DNA of 53,109 bases from Parachlorella kessleri (lineage: Eukaryota; Chlorophyta; Trebouxiophyceae; Chlorellales; Chlorellaceae). Numbering within the stretch: the first letter of the stretch is position 1; each line of letters opens with the position of its first letter. The position numbers were made by a program, and so were the translations under genes. Below, piece after piece: positions 9,601 to 22,488 of the stretch. The stretch is taken from positions 1-53,109 of the forward strand of contig BBXU01002635.1 in assembly GCA_001598975.1 (NCBI GenBank), in the 5' to 3' direction. A model generated the notes under the pieces. That model ran no database searches and was not told where the DNA came from. It saw only the letters and a list, made by a program, of their open reading frames with translations.

Positions 9601-12600
9601 TTCCCCAACGGGAACTGCGGTGCTGGCTTGTGCCGGGTAGCAAGGCTCTGCAGCGACAGCGATGCAGCTGGCACCTCATGCTGCAATCTCTGTCGCGTGA
9701 CTGTGGAGCACCCCTGCTCGTTGGCCGTGTCGTGGGGTGGCATGCTGCATGGCAGCAAGCGTTGACCTGGAGCAAGACGGCAGCCTGCAACGGCGCACTC
9801 TATTTGTGGCCCTGCTCAGCCTCCTGCCCAGGCGGGTCGCCCCCCAGGCATTGGTTGTGAAGCCTGCAGGTCACTGACCACCTGAGCCAGCAGCTGGGGA
9901 CGATTGGGCTGTGGCGGCTGCCCAAGAAGACCAAGGGGGGCGCCGACTACCCTAGCTATGCGGTCATCTACCACAAGAAGCGCAACAAGTAAGATGTGGA
10001 CCCAACCCAGCTCACCCTACACGATAGAGATATTCCCACATGCCATTTAGGGTGTGACGACACCGGGGAAGGGGGGGCGCTGGGTTCTCCGTAGGCTCTA
10101 AGTTGGCCCTGGCGACTGCTGACAGTGCCGACATGTGGGCTGGCGGTACATGGCGGTATATGACTTTGGTGGTGCCCTGGCTACACCCACATGCAGGCCA
10201 GAGGGGTATCCGGACTTCCTGCCTGTCGGCCGGGCTACTGTGGTGCCGCTGGGCGCCTCCTATGCCAACGGCGGCCGCGCTGCGGAGAGGGTAATTCTGG
10301 AGAGACTGCTGCGGGCGCTGAGCCCGCTGCTCAAGGAGGGAGCTGCCCCAGTGCAGGTGGGCCTGGCTGCGTTACATGGCGATCCAGCAAGCTTGTTGTC
10401 AGGGGTGGAGGGTGTTGCGGAGGGAGTTGCTGGGCGAGAGTCTTGTGCGTGCAGGCTCCTCCGTTGAGGGAGGGTGCCGCGCTTGTCCAAATAAGCTTGG
10501 GTGTGTGGTGGGAGGAGGTGTGGGGTCATGCGGAGGGGGTTATTCATGGATAGGCTGCTGAGACACCGGTTTCCGCTGTTCAGGGGCAGCACAGCAGGTG
10601 GGAGCTGCGTGTTCTAGCCGACTGAGCACTCCTTGGCATTACTTATTAAGCAAGTTCCCAAACGCATTAGTTTGGGGAAGTGTGGGCGGGGGCAGTCTGG
10701 CATGGCTGCGTCTCACTGATGTTGGCCGGACTGCTCTCTGGGTGGGAGGCAGCCTGTTGTTGCATACGGGTGCAAACCGAGGCTACACCAGCCCCCTGCT
10801 GTTGGGTCGCCGTTCTGGCTTGCCAGGGTGAAACCCAGCGCTCATCCAGACATACCTCCTGTAGCTGGGTCTTCCTCATGGCTTGCCAGGGCGAAAAAAA
10901 ACGCTCGCCCACATACACTTCCCATGCCAGGTGGACGACCTACTGGGGTCGTGCAGTGAGGCCAGGCTGGTGAGGACCTCCCAGGCTGCCTACAGCCACA
11001 CCGGCAGCTGGGAGCCGTTCCGCACCAGCAGGCCCTTCAACGCGGTAAGGCCACACCGACAGCCGCCGTCTGTGGCTATCGCTTTGCCTGACTGCACTTG
11101 CACCCCCTGCTGTGCTGCAATGGCAGCCCTTGGAAGGCCCCCTTCCCCGGTACCGTAACTGCGGGTTCCACCATACTTGCCATACTTGAGGCTGCCTGGT
11201 AGCAGCGGCCTTGGCTGCATGAAGGGCACATGCTGCCAAGCTTGTCAACAACCGGCCCGCTTCTGAAGCCCAAATCAATGTCCTTGGCCTTACATATCTA
11301 GAAGAGTTGCACCTTGCTTCCCTTTACAAGTTGTGTGCTCGAGTGGCCACAGTGCTCAACTTCCAGCCACCTACCGTTTCATCTGGAGCCCCTACCCGTG
11401 GCATCCCTGCTGGGTGTCCACTGAGCTACACATAGCTATTCCTTGCAGGGTGGCCGGTGCGGGGAGAAGTGTTTCTCAGATGGCAAGCTGTTCCTGCGGC
11501 TGGAATGGAGCGAGGAGTTGCTGGAGCGGTTTGACTGGGGGGCGCTCATCACGCCGGCGGTGCATGAGAGCGCCTCGCCTGCAGCTATCAAGCGTGAGTT
11601 GCGACTGGCCGATCGCTAAGGAGGCGGCGGCGTGAAATGCGCTACAGGTCGCATACTTTGGCAGTCAGGCTTACCTTGTATGTTGCAATCTATGTTAAAT
11701 GATTGACAGATTTTGCAAGTGAGTGCCGCCATGTAGCCTCAGTTGCTCGCCTGGAAACACCAGGACTAGTTGGTCATCCGCATGCACCCATGAAGTTGTT
11801 TGTAATAGGAGTGCGGTTTTTATGCAGCGACCGAGGACTACATCACTGCCCACCAGGAGTGGACTAGGGTGCAGGCCCGAGCCAAGGCCCTGCCCAGTCG
11901 GTAAGGCACGCTGTGGCCCGCTGTGCATGCTGAGGCACCTCTTCGCTCCTGAGGCAGCCGAGTGGCATTTGTTCCTGTGTTGACACACATGGCTGCTGAC
12001 TTCTTGTGTCCAGCAGACCCTGTTGATCCACGCAGTCTTGCAATGCACCCCATGTGGGCATGCCAGATGCCAGTGGTTGTGCATGCTTTGCTTGTGCACT
12101 AGCTGAGCTTTTTATGTACGGGCTCTACACACAGAGTCTGCACAGAGCCGTTGCCCAGCGCTGCATGAGCAACTAGGTCTGCTGCATAGTTGTTGTGCCG
12201 ATCTCTCAGCTGGCTGTGGGAAATTCACGAGCGTGCCAACCACCTACGCATAGCCCAAGCAAATGGCGTCCTCCTCACGGCCGGAACTCCTCTTCACGGC
12301 CGAAACACATGCCTCTCTTAACACATGCCTCTCTTTTGTAGGGTGATGCACGAGCTGGCCTCCGCCTCTCGCATGAAGGCCCCCGGGGCGCCCACCATCT
12401 CCTACATAGGCAGCGTGAAGCCGCTGACGCGTGTGCGCCTGGACCTGCGGCCGGACTCAGCAGACGAGGGCGAGGTCAACGGGCGGCTGACTGTCGCGGT
12501 AGGTTGGGTTAGCGGCTGCAGCGGGGCAGGCTGCGTGACACGCCGTTTACTTGTGGGCAGGGGACTGTGCACCACATGCACGAACCCCAGGTTGCGACTC

Positions 12601-15600
12601 TTACAGGGCGGATGACATCACAGTTGTTGGACTCCCTGAAGGTAATGCTAGGCTGTATAGCCTCAGCAGGCACCCAGGGCGACTTCATTGAAGCTGCACC
12701 GCCTGACGTGCCGCAGGTGTATGTCTGGCGGGCCCCCGGCAGCCTTCGCCGCCCTTTCTTCAAGCCGCACGACGAGTGGGAGAACGGCAAGGCACTGCGG
12801 GCAGCGGAGAACGACGGGCCCATGCAGCTGTTGGCCTTTCTAGAGGTACTGGGGGTCATTGCTTGCTGCTAGAACCTGTTTGGGCTGGGGGAGGGGCATT
12901 TGCTATCTTCGATAGCTGCTCCCAAACCCACAGCCAGTATAGCTGCTGTGGCTAGTGAGGTGGCAGTAGGCAGTATTGCATGGGGTTGGATTGTTGGGAC
13001 GCATAGTTTGGGTCGGCTTTGGTGCCTACAGCCATCAGTCTACCAACGACCATGTCGCTTCCCACCGCAACAGCATAGCATGTGCCGCAGATATGATTGT
13101 GCTGGCCAGAGCTTAACCTAAGACCAGACGAGGCATGTGCAGTTAAGACCAAATTTTGGTGAAGAAAAATTGTGCATGTGCAGAGAGTGGATGGTATGGT
13201 CTGCCAAGTCCGTGCCTTCGCCAATGTACTGAACAGTGTCCCTGCGTTGGTCCATGCTGCTGCAGTATATGCTGTGGGAGGACCCGGCATACCGTGCAAT
13301 GAAGGCCAGGATAGACGAGTGGGCCGCCAAGGACACCAGCATACGGCACAGCATCACGGTAGGTGGTGTGGGGCAGGAGTTATGATGTAATTTGATAGTG
13401 TGTCGCAGTCATGGGTTTCCCTTGTTGGCTTGGCGCTGTTGCAATGAGGGCTTGATGGATTGAGTACGCTTTGCAGAGTTTGTTTGAAGGTACTGAGGCG
13501 TGGCGAGCTGCCGCGCTTGCGGCGCCGCACCCGGCCGGGGGAAGTCAGTGGGCATGTTGTGTTTATTGTTACGGAGTACTTACTCCAGGCCTTGATGCCC
13601 ATGTCTTCTGAAGGCAGTCTTTTTATTAACATATATCTTCCGACCCTCGCTCCCCCCCCTGCAGGGTCTCATGGAGGCCATGGAGCGTGGCGAGCTGCCC
13701 GCCGCGCCGCAGCCGGCGGGGCTGACGGTGGCCATGCGACCCTACCAGCTGCAGTCGCTGCAGTTCATGCTGGACTGCGAGCGCGGCGAGGGCGGCTTCC
13801 GGCGACACTTCTGGCTGCCGGTGTGTTGGGGTGGGGGAGGAGAGCGGACATGGGGCGTTGTCGCAGTTTTGATGCCAGAAACTTGTTTGTCTTGTTCTCC
13901 GTTTGTTACATCGCAGTGCCTGTGGGCATTGCGCGGTCTCAGCTTGCCTGGTCTTCTCCTTGCAGCGGGCACTGGCTCAAGCGCATTGCCCAAGTTACCT
14001 GGTTTGACTGTCCTGGCAATCAGTGGCGCATGGCCACTTTACTTCATGGTGCTGTGCCCCTGCACACCAGCTGCCTGACTGGCTTGTCGGCGAAGGCTTA
14101 CTTGTCTTTTTGGCTGGCTTGATGTATGACCAGTAATGGCTTCGAAGAGAACCGTTGTGACCGTACTTCAGCAAGGCGTTCCGAGCCCGTGCGACTCATA
14201 AGTGGGCTATGCTAGTACGCAGTGGGCAGCGACAGTAGTGGCACAGCCCTACTTTGTGTGCCGCCATCTTGGGCCCGAACTGGTCAAGTTGCTGGCTGGT
14301 GTGCAGATGAAGGCCGTGGGTGGTGAGCAGTGGTGGTACAGTCCCCTGCTGCGGCGGGCGTCTCAGAATGTGCCTTCCATGCCCTGGGGTGAGTGGCTTA
14401 CTTGCTGCCTTGGTCACTGTGTGCCATATCCTTCCGCGTCCTTACTGGCTGATGGTGTGGCAGTCCTTGCATCAGTTCTTGCCCTTTATGCCTGGGGTTG
14501 AGTTTGGGGCATTCTGGGCAAGTGCCTGGCAGATCGGCAGGGCCAGTGCCTACTTACATGGCGGCCCTTCTGCTATTGCAGCAACAAGGTGTGTAGAGAG
14601 TGTGTCACAGGTGTGCCGCTGACATGATGTTGGCATATCACTGCTGCCTGGGCTCTGCTTGCAGGCGGCTTCTGCTGTGAGGAGATGGGACTCGGCAAGG
14701 TAGGGAGCATGGGGGGGATGTGCACAGGATCAGATACGGCATGCACCCTGCAGTCATGACAGACGTTCGTTGCATACGAGGACTGTGCAATAACGCATGT
14801 GCACGGTGCAGGCCCTTAGCGCCACATCTTGACATGGTGGGAAAAACAAGCAGGGCGTGCAGGCGGGTGGCATCGCAACCTTGCATCCGCAACTCCTCAA
14901 TCCACCACCTTGGATGTAACCTTGGCCCACCCCTGGTTCCTGGTGCAGACTGTCGAGGTGCTGGGCCTGGTGCTGGCCAACCCCGCGCCGCCGCTGCCTC
15001 CCAGGGTGCAGAAGGACGCCGACGGCTACATCCCGTCCAGGTGAGCAGGCGCCCAGCAGGGTCTTGGGGCGCCTGGGACTACCCAGGGACCACGCGCTGG
15101 TTACCTTGCCTCCTTCTCCCCAAGGCTTTTGGGCTCAGCCTTGTTCGGATTCCTCTTTGGCCTTCCCATTTCCTGGGTCCTGGCGTGATTTGGTGCAACC
15201 TTTCAGTGCCTCTCCATCAGAGTGCCCTGCTGGTGACCCATCAGGATGACTGAAGCTCTAAGTCAACCTCTGACTCAGTGCACGGCTTTAGGGCACCCTG
15301 GTGGTGTGTGCTGTGTCCCTGGTGGGCCATTTTCGTAGTCAAGCCATGACTGATCCCATGGCTGCAGGGCCACCCTGGTGGTGTGCACTGTGTCGCTGGT
15401 GGGCCAGTGTCTTAGTCAGGCCCTGACTAAGTTTGTGGCTGCAGGGCCACCCTGGTGGTGTGTGCCGTGTCGCTGGTGGGCCAGTGGATGGCGGAGGCGC
15501 AGCAGAAGCTGGGGGGGTCGCTCAGGGTGTACATGTACCACGGGCAGGGGCGCATACGCAGCCCGGAGAAGTGAGTAGGGACTAAGGATGGCCGGCTGTT

Positions 15601-18600
15601 CAGCACGGGAAGCATGTGCTGGGGGTCCTGGCACACTTGAGACTTGAGGCCATGAAGGGACGCCCAAGCCGACTGAGGCGCACGTCACAGATCTGGTGGT
15701 CCCAAGTGTTTAGCCTTTGTCATGTAGGGATGCGATTGGGTGTAGCTCACTGTACAGGTGTGCAAGCAGTGAAGGTCGCAGGTTGGTCTCTTGGGTGCGG
15801 CATGCCCCTCCCCTGTGATTGGCCCCTGGCTGAAAACCTTGACTGGCTGCATGCAGGCTGGCTACGGAGTATGACATAGTGGTGACAACGTACGCCACCC
15901 TGACGGCAGACTTCCAGGGCCGCAACAGTGGGGCAGGCAACAAGGGCGCCGGCGGCAAGGCGGAGAAGCAGCCCATGCCGGTGGGGGCTTGCATGCTCCT
16001 GGCAAGGAGCACTGGAATTGACTGGGTGGCAGCGGTGGCCCTGTGTGTGCCCCCGCGTGTGGGGGGCAGTGCCTTGAAGCTCAAGTTTTGTTTGCACGTT
16101 TCCTCAAGACCTTAGTTTTGAGGAGCTGGCACATGGTGTTTAGGCGGGTGCCTGCGGAATGTGTATAGCTGTCCATGCCTCCAGTGTTGTTTTCTTTCCC
16201 CTAGCTGGCAGGCTTGCCATCATGCATGGAGCCGTGATACCAGGTTGGTGACACACAGTGACGACTGCTTGTGGTGCAGGTGGTGAACGGCTGCAACGCC
16301 AACAAGTTCCCGCCGCTAGGGGCCATTCGCTGGCACCGCCTGGTGCTAGATGAGGCGCACACCGTGAGTTGCCTGCTTTGGGTTTGGTGCTGGGGTTAGT
16401 CACTATGCGTACATCAGGGGGTAACCATTCTCACCGCGGCTACCCAGGTTGCGAGGGTGTGAGAGTTGCACGAAGTACTCCGGACTCAGTCGGTCTCTAC
16501 TCAAAGCAGCGTACCTCAGCAGCCGGGCCGCAAACCATCGATCTCTGCCTATGCAAGTGTGTTGACCTAGGAGTGGGACTAGGCTCTTTCTTGGGCTATG
16601 CATTGAATCCCTCATTTGGTCATCTGCCCTTTTATCACCCCAGCCCCACCGAGCAATCCATCGTATGCGATGCTCAGCATGCGCACAGTGCTGGGCCATC
16701 CCACCTAAGGAGGACACAGTAGTTGTGATTTATTGGCACTGCCCAGCGTGACCTGCCTGCCGTGCTGCCCTGCTGTGCCCTGCAGGTGAAGAACGCCACG
16801 GTGGGCCACACGCGAGCCTGCATGGCTCTGCAGGCAGAGCGCAGGTGAAGCTGGGCAGGCCTGCCGGGCGCGCTTAATGCCCTTGGGTGCCTAATTCCTA
16901 TCCAGCCTGAGCATGGTGTTGCATGGGATCCTGTTCGCTTGGGCTGGTCGTGTGGCTGGTTTTGCCGGCAAGCCGTTCCCTTAGTGGACGCTGTGTTGTG
17001 TGCGATGTGCGGCGGGATAGGAATGGAGGATGAAATGTGCCCTTCTGCAGGTGGCTGTGTTCGGGCACCCCCATCAACACGGATGTCTCAGACCTGCTGG
17101 GCCAGTTCTGCGTGCTGGGCATGGCGCCCTTCAACAACAACAACTACTTCAACTCGCATGTCAAGGCGGCCTTTGGGCCCCTGGGGTGAGTTGGGCCGCG
17201 CCCCCAAGGCAGCAAGCACCTACCATGGACACCTGCTCCTGTGCCGGTGCTTTTGCCGCCGGTGGGGGACAGCCTGCGGGTAGAGCATGTGGCCTGGATT
17301 GTGTGCTGACAGCCGTGTAGTGGACAAGCCTCCAGTGATTTCCATCAAGGCTGGCTCATGTTTTGCTAACCTGGCCTCCTCGGTCCTGTGTGGCTGCAGC
17401 GGCGGCTCCTCAGCGCTGCTGTACGCGCTGGGCCAGTGCATGATCCGCCATACCAAGAAGCAGACGCTGGGGGGCGAAGAGGTGCTCAGCCTGCCCCCCC
17501 TGCAGCGGGATGACGTGCCAGGTGCGCACCAAGCATCGCTGAGCCAGGGAGGTGCCCACCCTCAGCTGCGGCACCCAGCGGCATTGCGCTTGTTGCACCT
17601 TTCTGACTCGGGCTTGTGGCTCTGGGGCAGCCGCCGGCCTGGGGCAGCAACAGGTAACCGGTACCACCGGTGATGCCCGCTGCTGTAGTGTAACAATGAC
17701 AGTCTCTATGTGTGGTGCCAGCGCACTACTAGTGGAGGGAAGGGACATCGAGGAGGGCCCCAGGAAGGGCAGACCCCTCCCCAGTGTGCGCTGCCTGGCA
17801 GGAATGTCAACTGTCGTGGTTGTGAGTGGCTAAGACATGGAGAGAACTTTGCCTGCATGCAGTGGTGCTGACGGGTGAGGAGCAGAAGCTTTACCTGACC
17901 GCCCACCAGCGGTCCAGGGGAATCTTCCAGCAGTACCTCCAAATGGGCAACCACCAGATCAACAAGTGAGTTGGAGCCTCGGGAGACTCCGGGCGCTGCT
18001 TGACTGCATCGGTTGTGTTTTGTGCTGCTAATCCTACTTCCTTTTCCCCAGTGCTGCTGCCTCCTTGGGCGGCAATGTCATGGCCCGGCAACCTCTGGCC
18101 TTGGGTGCTCCTTACACTTTCCCGTCACTCCGGCTCGGTTGCGCCTGCTGCATCATTGGCTAAATGAACGTCAGTTGCAGCTGCTTGGACTTACTTTCGC
18201 CCCCCCTGCACTCCACACCAAGCCTGCATGCCTCGTCAGAAGCGTGGCCACCTAGACACTGCAACCCTTTGAATGTCAGCTGCTGTGCCTCTGGGTAACA
18301 CTCACCCCAGCTGGGCCCTGTTATGTGGGGAGATTGCAAGTCAGGGCGCTTGTCTCACGCATTCTGTGTGGCATGTGCTGCTGCAGGCACCTGCTGCAGA
18401 TCATGGCGCTCCTGCTGCCCATGCGGCGCGTGTGCAGCGGGGGCGCACTCAAGCCCAAGGTGAGGCAGGCCAAGCACCCACCTGTCGCAGACTTTGTTGG
18501 CTGCCAGGGTAGACGCCATGCCTGATCCCCTGTTGGGCCTGATGCTGGGCTCCATCTGTGGGGCATGTGGGTGCGGAGGGCTTTACTCTCTTTGCACGGG

Positions 18601-21600
18601 GTCCATGGCTGCCCCTCTAGTGCACCATACTCATGTTTCTGGTCACCCGGGACGAAGGTTGGTTGCGGCCGTCCTAGCTTTTGGGTTTTCTCTGGTCCAT
18701 AGACTGGGAAGGCCGAGACACCATCTCAGATCGCATTGGCACCTTGATGGATGGCAACCCGCTCCTTTCCCATGCCCTGCCCCTCCCCTCAGAAGGCCAG
18801 CGGAAGACCCCCGCCGACTGCATAGACTGTTCCCGGTCGCATACCGCTCATGCTCCATGCCCTGCCCCTCACCTGCAGGACCTTTTAGTGCTGCGTGCAA
18901 CCCATTTCAGTGGCAAGCTATGGTTTTTTTTGTACTGTTCCCTCCCCTGCAGGACCTGGAGGTGTCGGACCCGCTGTTTGGCGTGAGCGTGCGGGGCAGG
19001 CGGGGCGCACTAGCCGACCTGGCTGACAGGGACCTGTCGCTGGTGGCCCCCGATGAGGAGTGCCCGGTCTGCATGGACAACTTTGAGGGGCCGTGCATCA
19101 CCCCCTGCCACCACTGGTTCTGCCGGTACGCTAGGGTGCTGAGTTGTCGTTGAAGAGGAGCAGCTGGTGTGTGGTTGGGGGGAGGGAAGGTGGTTTAGTG
19201 CAAGCCATGCATGGGCAATCATTAACCAGCGTGTCGTTGCGGCGATTTTGCCTGTGCAAGGGTAGGGAAGCAACGGCAGTGCACATAATCCTCTGCTAGC
19301 ACACCTGCGCTAGTGGCTGCAAGGTGCAAACATCCTCTCCTCGCCCTCGCTACCTCAGCCGGTAAGGCGCCCCTAGTCTTGCAGTTCTTCACAAGTGGTA
19401 GCTTTGTCGTCCCCCGTCACGGCCAGCAGCTGATGCTCTCCCCGGCTGGCGGCGCTGCAGGGAGTGCATCCTGGGCGTGGTCAACCAATCCGCCACCCCG
19501 AAATGCCCGCTGTGCCGCGCACAGCTGGCAGCGGAGCAGCTGAAGCTGGGGGTGACCGCAGCGGAGGCGGCAGCGGCGGCGGCGCCCCCAGAGGAGGAAG
19601 AGGCGGCGGAGGCGCCGGCGCCGGCTGAGCCTGCCATCAACTCGGAGTCCAAGCTGCAGGCGCTGCTCAAGGAGGTAGGGAGGGAGGGTTGCGGGTGGTG
19701 GGTGAGGTGGGTGTTCGCGGCCTTGGCAAACCTGCAGCCAGCGCCCAAGGGGTAAGCGGGCTGTGCTGGATTGGATAGAAACGCTTGCAAGTGGGAAGCC
19801 AGTGGGTGATGGCAACCCCATCACTGTTAAGCCTTTAACAGCAGCTGACGAGGGTGCATGGAGGGAGGCACCAACGCTAACGCTGGGGCTGCATGTGTGT
19901 GAGGCGGCGGGGATGAACCTGTAATGTCGACGTGCTTCTCAAGGCTGCTCTCCTTTGTTTCTGCAGCTGCGGGCCATGCGGCGGGCAGACCCATCAGCCA
20001 AAGCGCTCGTATTCAGCCAGGTGGGCTGCTGAGGGAGGGTTTGTGGGATTTCAGTAAGCTGGGCTTGTTGTGGGGCTGGTCTGGGTGACATATCTAGCGT
20101 GCAATCCGCTGCTGGGTGGGCTGTGGTGCGCAGTGCCTTGCGGGGCACGTGCTGTAATGCCTTATGCGCAGTACACCATTCGTGGATGCCCCCTGGACAA
20201 TGCTCTGGCTGCTCGGCCTGCCTGCTGTGCTTGCTCGAGAATGCTAGGCTGTTACCTAGCCCCAGGAGGCGACACTGACTTATTGTTCAAGCCTGGCATG
20301 TGGGCTTCTTGGCTGCAAGGCCGGGTCTCTCTTCAGGTGTGACACACTCGTGACACACTCCACCCACCCAATTGCCCTGCAGTACATGTCCACCATCGAG
20401 TGGCTCAAGGTCCGGCTCGTGCAAGAGGGCTTTGGCTACCGCTACATCAGCGGCTCCATGCCACTCAAGCAGCGGGCCAAGGTGTGTGGGGATCTCTTTG
20501 TCTCTGTGCTGGCTGGGGCAGCTACCGGGTTCAGGGGATGTAAGATCAAGAGGTGGCACCCCGCAGAGGGCCAAGTGCGTCCGTCTCCGTGCATCTGTGC
20601 TGGTTGTCTCTCTGTACTGGCAGCTACCGGGTTCAGCAGGGGATGGGAGATCCAGAGGTGGCAACCCGCCTCCTACTGGCCGCCCAGGCATGGCAGAATG
20701 GCCCGCCCATGGCAGCGTCCCTGCTTGGCTGATTTGCAGCGGCAGTGGGGCCAGCACCCGGCTGGCTCTCATGGCTCACATCCCCCCTGCAAGCACCCCA
20801 GCTATGTGACGAGAACCCGCCCACCCACCCCCGTGTCTCAGCTCAGCATGCGCAGCGGTACGGGAACATCGCCTGTCTGCAGAAAAACAAGTTCTGTGCA
20901 TGTCCCCCCCCTGCAGGCCATCCAAGCCTTCCAGGAGGACCCGCCCACCACCGTGTTCCTGCTCAGCATGCGCAGCGGCAGCGTGGGCATCAACCTCACC
21001 GCGGCCAGCCATGTGTTCCTCATGGAGCCGGCGCTCAACCCCGCCCTGGAAGAGCAGGCGGTGGGCAGGTGAGGGAACACTTGTTGGGGGCTCCCAGGTT
21101 ATGGCCAGGTGGGGATGCGTGTGAGGACACTCGTGTGTGGTCAGCTGGGAGATCCAGCTATCAGCTTGGCGCATCTTTTGAAGTTTCTACGTCGTGCACA
21201 GATGATCCCCAACTGAAATGAAAGGCATCTATCTGCCTTGCCCTTTGCGCAGGTCCTGGCGTATGGGGCAGACCCGCTCTGTGACGGTGAAGCGCTTCTT
21301 CGTGAAGGTGGGTCAAGGAAGCTGCTCGGGCGATGGGAGGCGGTGCATGGGAAGAGCAAATTCTATATACAGCATTTCAAAGCTCCCTGCGGGAAGTTGG
21401 GCTGAGAGTTCAAAACTATTGTTCGTGCAGGGCGGTATGAGATGCAAACAGACGGCGACATAGGGGGGTGGTAGTTGTTGTGGTAACAAAGACATACCTC
21501 CTCGCTGTCTTGGGCGTGCAGACATACAAGCGTGCTAGGTTTTGCCAAGCATGAAGACCCCCCCCCCCCTCCCCCCCGCCTGCAGGGCTCCGTGGAGGAG

Positions 21601-22457
21601 CGCATCATGGAGGTGGTACAGAGCCGGCAGCACAATGCGGGCGGCGGCAGCGGCGCCGCCGGCGCCGACGAGGCGCCCAGCCGGCGCAACCGCACCAACG
21701 TGCACATGCAGGAGGTGGCGGGCAGCCTGCAGGCGGACAGGCAGCAGCTGCGGGTGTCGGAGCTGGAGATCCTGTTCAAGGTGGGTGGGGGTGGGGGTGA
21801 TGGAGGGAAAGTATGACATATGTACGATACTAGGTGGAAAATGCACAGGTTGCGTGGTTGACAGCTGGGTTGGGTGTGCAGGCTGTGAGAGGCAGCCTGC
21901 ATGCCGACCAGTGGCCGACCAGCTGCAGGGGTCGAAAACGGGGCCGGGGAACGGTTATGTGGATGTCAGTTTGAGGCTGGCATGACCAGGCGGTCCCTGC
22001 ACCCCCGGGCTGCCGCAGCTGTCCACCGCAGCGTGCGGCATCCTCACTGATTGGAACTGGCACTGGTGGTGGGGCCTGCCCTCCGAGAGCTTGGGAATCT
22101 GTCTCTTGGACTTCTTGTTTGCTCATCTTGTATGCCTGGTCCCCGGGGTGCTTGTCTGCAGGACCCTGCTTTCCCGCCCCCAAGGGTGCCCGAGCCTCCC
22201 AGTGAGGATGAGGACGACGCCCCGGGCCCTTCTAGAAGGGCAGGCGCAGCAGCAAGGCCGGCAGGCACAGCAGCAAGGCCGGCAACCGCAACAGTGGCGG
22301 TGCCGAGCGCGGCACGGCGCTCACCGGGCACCACCGGTGGCCGGCCGCAGCGGGCTGCTGCGGCGCGGGCGGCGCAGCAGCGGCAGCAGATGCAGCAGCT
22401 CCAGCAGCAGCAGGAGCAGGAAGGAGGGGAGGGGCCCCGGCAGGCCCTACCGAACAG

Positions 22458-22488
<31 letters not shown>

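Larger units (their letters stand above)
8895..11593 (+). other. USP-like (UBL/insert) segment inside the SNF2 protein
   Basis: Six exons encode a stretch that resembles the middle of USP4/11/15-type ubiquitin-specific proteases. It includes RQVTIFHFDGR, then TTYGVTVPKEATVAQIM (a ubiquitin-like strand-turn-helix pattern), VVPLGASYANGG with a following helix, and LFLRLEWSEELLERF followed by HES. I see neither the catalytic Cys box (GNTCFMN type) nor the His box (GGHY type), so no protease activity is expected. The resemblance is judged by eye and could be a chance or distant ubiquitin-like fold. Confidence 0.4.
19967..21780 (+). other. Helicase C-terminal lobe exons
   Basis: Exons encode KALVFSQYMSTIEWLKVRL (motif IV), YRYISGSMPLKQRAKAIQAF, VFLLSMRSGSVGINLTAASH (motif V), NPALEEQAVGRSWRMGQTR (motif VI) and VTVKRFFVKGSVEERIMEVV. 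The core ends with ELEILFK at 21780. Confidence 0.9.

Noticed and set aside
13477..13632. Possible extra SNF2 exon reading SLFEGTEAW...
   Set aside because: It is a decayed copy of the following exon and has no good phase-compatible donor; skipping it keeps the frame and the conserved domain.
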